Shown piece after piece: positions 62,441 through 64,000 of a stretch of 64,000 nucleotides of DNA. The position numbers and the translations under genes are program-made. The notes beneath the pieces were generated by a model. That model made no database searches. It was not told the origin of the DNA and saw only the letters and a program-made list of their open reading frames with translations. The stretch lies in the NCBI RefSeq assembly GCF_022458985.1, contig NC_061772.1, positions 30,731,506-30,795,505 of the forward strand, written 5' to 3'. Position 1 is the first letter of the stretch, and each line of letters opens with the position of its first letter. Source of the stretch: Mugil cephalus. Its lineage: Eukaryota; Chordata; Actinopteri; Mugiliformes; Mugilidae.

Positions 62441-62495
62441 TTAGCTTGGAGGCTAACATAGGAGGAGCTACTTTTAGCCCGGAGGCTAGGAAGCT
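62441..62495 (-). repeat. Two inverted copies of the cars1 28-bp unit
   Basis: GCTACTATTAGCTTGGAGGC and GAGCTACTTTTAGCCCGGAG are diverged reverse complements of the unit amplified at 23105-24212. Confidence 0.65.
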
Positions 62496-63814
62496 ACGAC
62501 TCCACAGTAACTTTCCTCCACACAGTGGGCGGAGTCAGACATTTTTTCTGTTCTTTTTCTGTTTAATAACTTTCTCTTTTGTTTCATTTATAAGAAACAA
62601 AGTGTGAGTAAATATCTTGTTGTTCAATGTGTGATCGATTAAACTAAACTTCCGTCTGCACCGATGCGTCTCCTGTTATTGATCCGGTTCTCGTTTATCT
62701 TATTAATTATTGACCTGATGATCTCTCCACCGACGCTTCTCACCATGACCTTCAGTCCTTTTTAACGAAGGGATGTGATGTGAATCCTGAAGCAAATATC
62801 TGAGGGAACTGGAGATAATTAATTAATTAATTATTTCTTATCTCTGGCTTTAATGTCAGCAGCACGATGACAATGTACTAATTATTACTGACGATCCTCT
62901 TACTGATTTCCTCCCTTTCCTTCCTTCCTCTTTCTTTCTTTTTTCTTTCTTTCATTCCTCTAACCTCTAACAATCAGTTTTATTTCATCTATAGGAAATG
63001 TTCCACACGTGTCCCAAATTAAAGCTCAACATTCTGACCTTCAGTGAATCCAGCATTTAAAAAAATAAAATAAAATAAAAAAGATTTTCTGTCTCTGAAC
63101 TCCAGCGTATAATTTTTGAAAATAAAAGCCAATTTTTGTTCTGTTCCACTTTTCAAAGGTTTGACCGTGAACTAACGAAGCTTGTTTGCAGCCGCCCGCT
63201 TCAATCTCGCATTATTCTTCACAATCAGCCTAATTTCCTGAGTAAAAAGACTAAATCGTGTTTAGAGGCCAACAACAATGACGTCTTCGAAAAGTTCAGC
63301 AGACATTTAATTCTTTTGAATCCGTCCGACTGCATCGAGATCTGGAAAATAATGAGTCACAGTTTATTTTCAGACGTAATGATAAACCTGGATTAGATGT
63401 GGATGCGACTCCTTCTATTATCAGTGGGGGACAGGAGGCTCTGCAGCTCTCCTCATGTTTTCTTTTACAGGTGAGCTACTGGTTCAACCTTCCTTTTCTT
63501 TTCTGTTTTATTCCTTCTCTAATTTGACCTCACATGCTGCTGTTTGGGCTTAAACCAGAGAAACTTAACGAGCTCCAGGACTCGGCTCTGCCTTTTTAGT
63601 CTGGTTGGTGTTTTATCTGCGCTCAGCGGGAGCTAAATTATTTGGGAATGATTGATGTCGGTTTGTGGTTTTATAACTCGCTGCAAACACAAAAACTTGT
63701 GTTTGTATCGTTGTGAGGAAGTATTGCCTCTGTCTCAGCCAAGGCCTCGTTTAGACGTCCATCGACTGGTCCGTCTTTAAATACCTGCTCTTCATTCATT
63801 CATTCATTCATTCA

Positions 63815-63904
63815 TTAATGGATCTCTACCCAAAACTGGACCAGAACCAGGGACACATGGTTCGTGACTTGGAGACATGATCCAGATTTAGGAACCGGAT
63901 GGAA
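63815..63904 (+). repeat. Dispersed SINE-like element, 3' half copy E
   Basis: TGGATCTCTACCCAAAACTG, GACTTGGAGACATGATCCAG and GATGGAAAGGAAGG match the 3' half of copy D at 35328. GGAA-rich sequence follows to the window edge. Confidence 0.8.
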
Positions 63905-64000
63905 AGGAAGGAAGGAAGCACTGAAGAGGAGGAATGGAAGGGAGGATAGAAGGAAACAAGGGAGGACTAGTTGAAGGAAGGAATGAACGAAAGGAAAAGG

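Larger units (their letters stand above)
56454..64000. other. Long non-coding right arm
   Basis: No protein-coding exon that I can support. It holds Tc1 fragments, a 21-bp minisatellite, CCTT/GGAA microsatellites and long single-copy stretches (for example 57180-57560 and 63000-63470) that could be conserved non-coding sequence. If the segment at 56184-56453 is a first exon, this would be its first intron. Confidence 0.5.

Noticed and set aside
63136-63396. Plus-strand 86-residue ORF
   Set aside because: No recognisable motif, no splice context and A/T-rich codon use unlike the real genes. I treat it as chance.
63397-63470. ATG-initiated exon before TTTACAG|GTGAGC as the megf11 signal-peptide exon
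   Set aside because: The encoded MWMRLLLLSVGDRR start is not a convincing signal peptide and does not match the MEGF11 N-terminus I remember. The AG-GT could be read as acceptor or donor.

Overview
The window is vertebrate nuclear DNA, most likely from a percomorph teleost. It holds intron-rich genes with GT/AG splice sites, a fish-type beta/gamma-crystallin, decayed Tc1/mariner elements of teleost type, and very many microsatellites and minisatellites. There are no bacterial-style operons. I rebuilt the genes by hand from splice sites, reading phase and remembered vertebrate orthologues. Every multi-exon model given here closes in frame.

Layout from left to right. (1) The 3' half of arfgap2 (+, 1-2016), an Arf GTPase-activating protein. 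(2) pex16 (-, 3215-9148), a peroxisomal membrane biogenesis factor that converges on arfgap2. (3) cars1 (+, 9410-24363), cytosolic cysteinyl-tRNA synthetase, divergent from pex16 across a 261 bp shared promoter that carries an ATF4-type element. (4) A six-exon beta/gamma-crystallin, probably crybgx (-, 25709-28634). (5) lctl (+, 30310-38155), a lactase-like/gamma-klotho membrane protein with a degenerate GH1 active site. (6) tipin (+, 39862-42648), a replication-fork protection subunit with a repeat-expanded tail. (7) dis3l (-, 43264-55363), the cytoplasmic exosome RNase, convergent with tipin. (8) A large non-coding right arm (55364-64000) containing a GC-rich, first-exon-like segment that may belong to megf11 by synteny.

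The lctl-tipin-dis3l group corresponds to human 15q22, while arfgap2, pex16 and cars1 correspond to human 11p. The genes are mostly housekeeping (membrane traffic, peroxisomes, translation, replication, RNA decay) with two tissue-restricted genes (crystallin and lctl) between them. They do not form one pathway.

Introns are unusually loaded with long arrays: 1.06 kb of TCC-type polypyrimidine, 0.7 kb of CCTT, 1.1 kb of a 28-bp unit, 1.5 kb of a GATGAGA-type unit and 0.9 kb of a 21-bp unit. Several repeat units occur at more than one locus. Three coding regions have absorbed repeat DNA: the tipin tail, a poly-Asn loop in dis3l and an Arg run in pex16. The most interesting leads are a possible alternative terminal exon of dis3l, a 30-codon membrane-peptide ORF upstream of lctl, the ATF4-like element at cars1, and a SINE-like family that ends in GGAA or AAAGG microsatellites.
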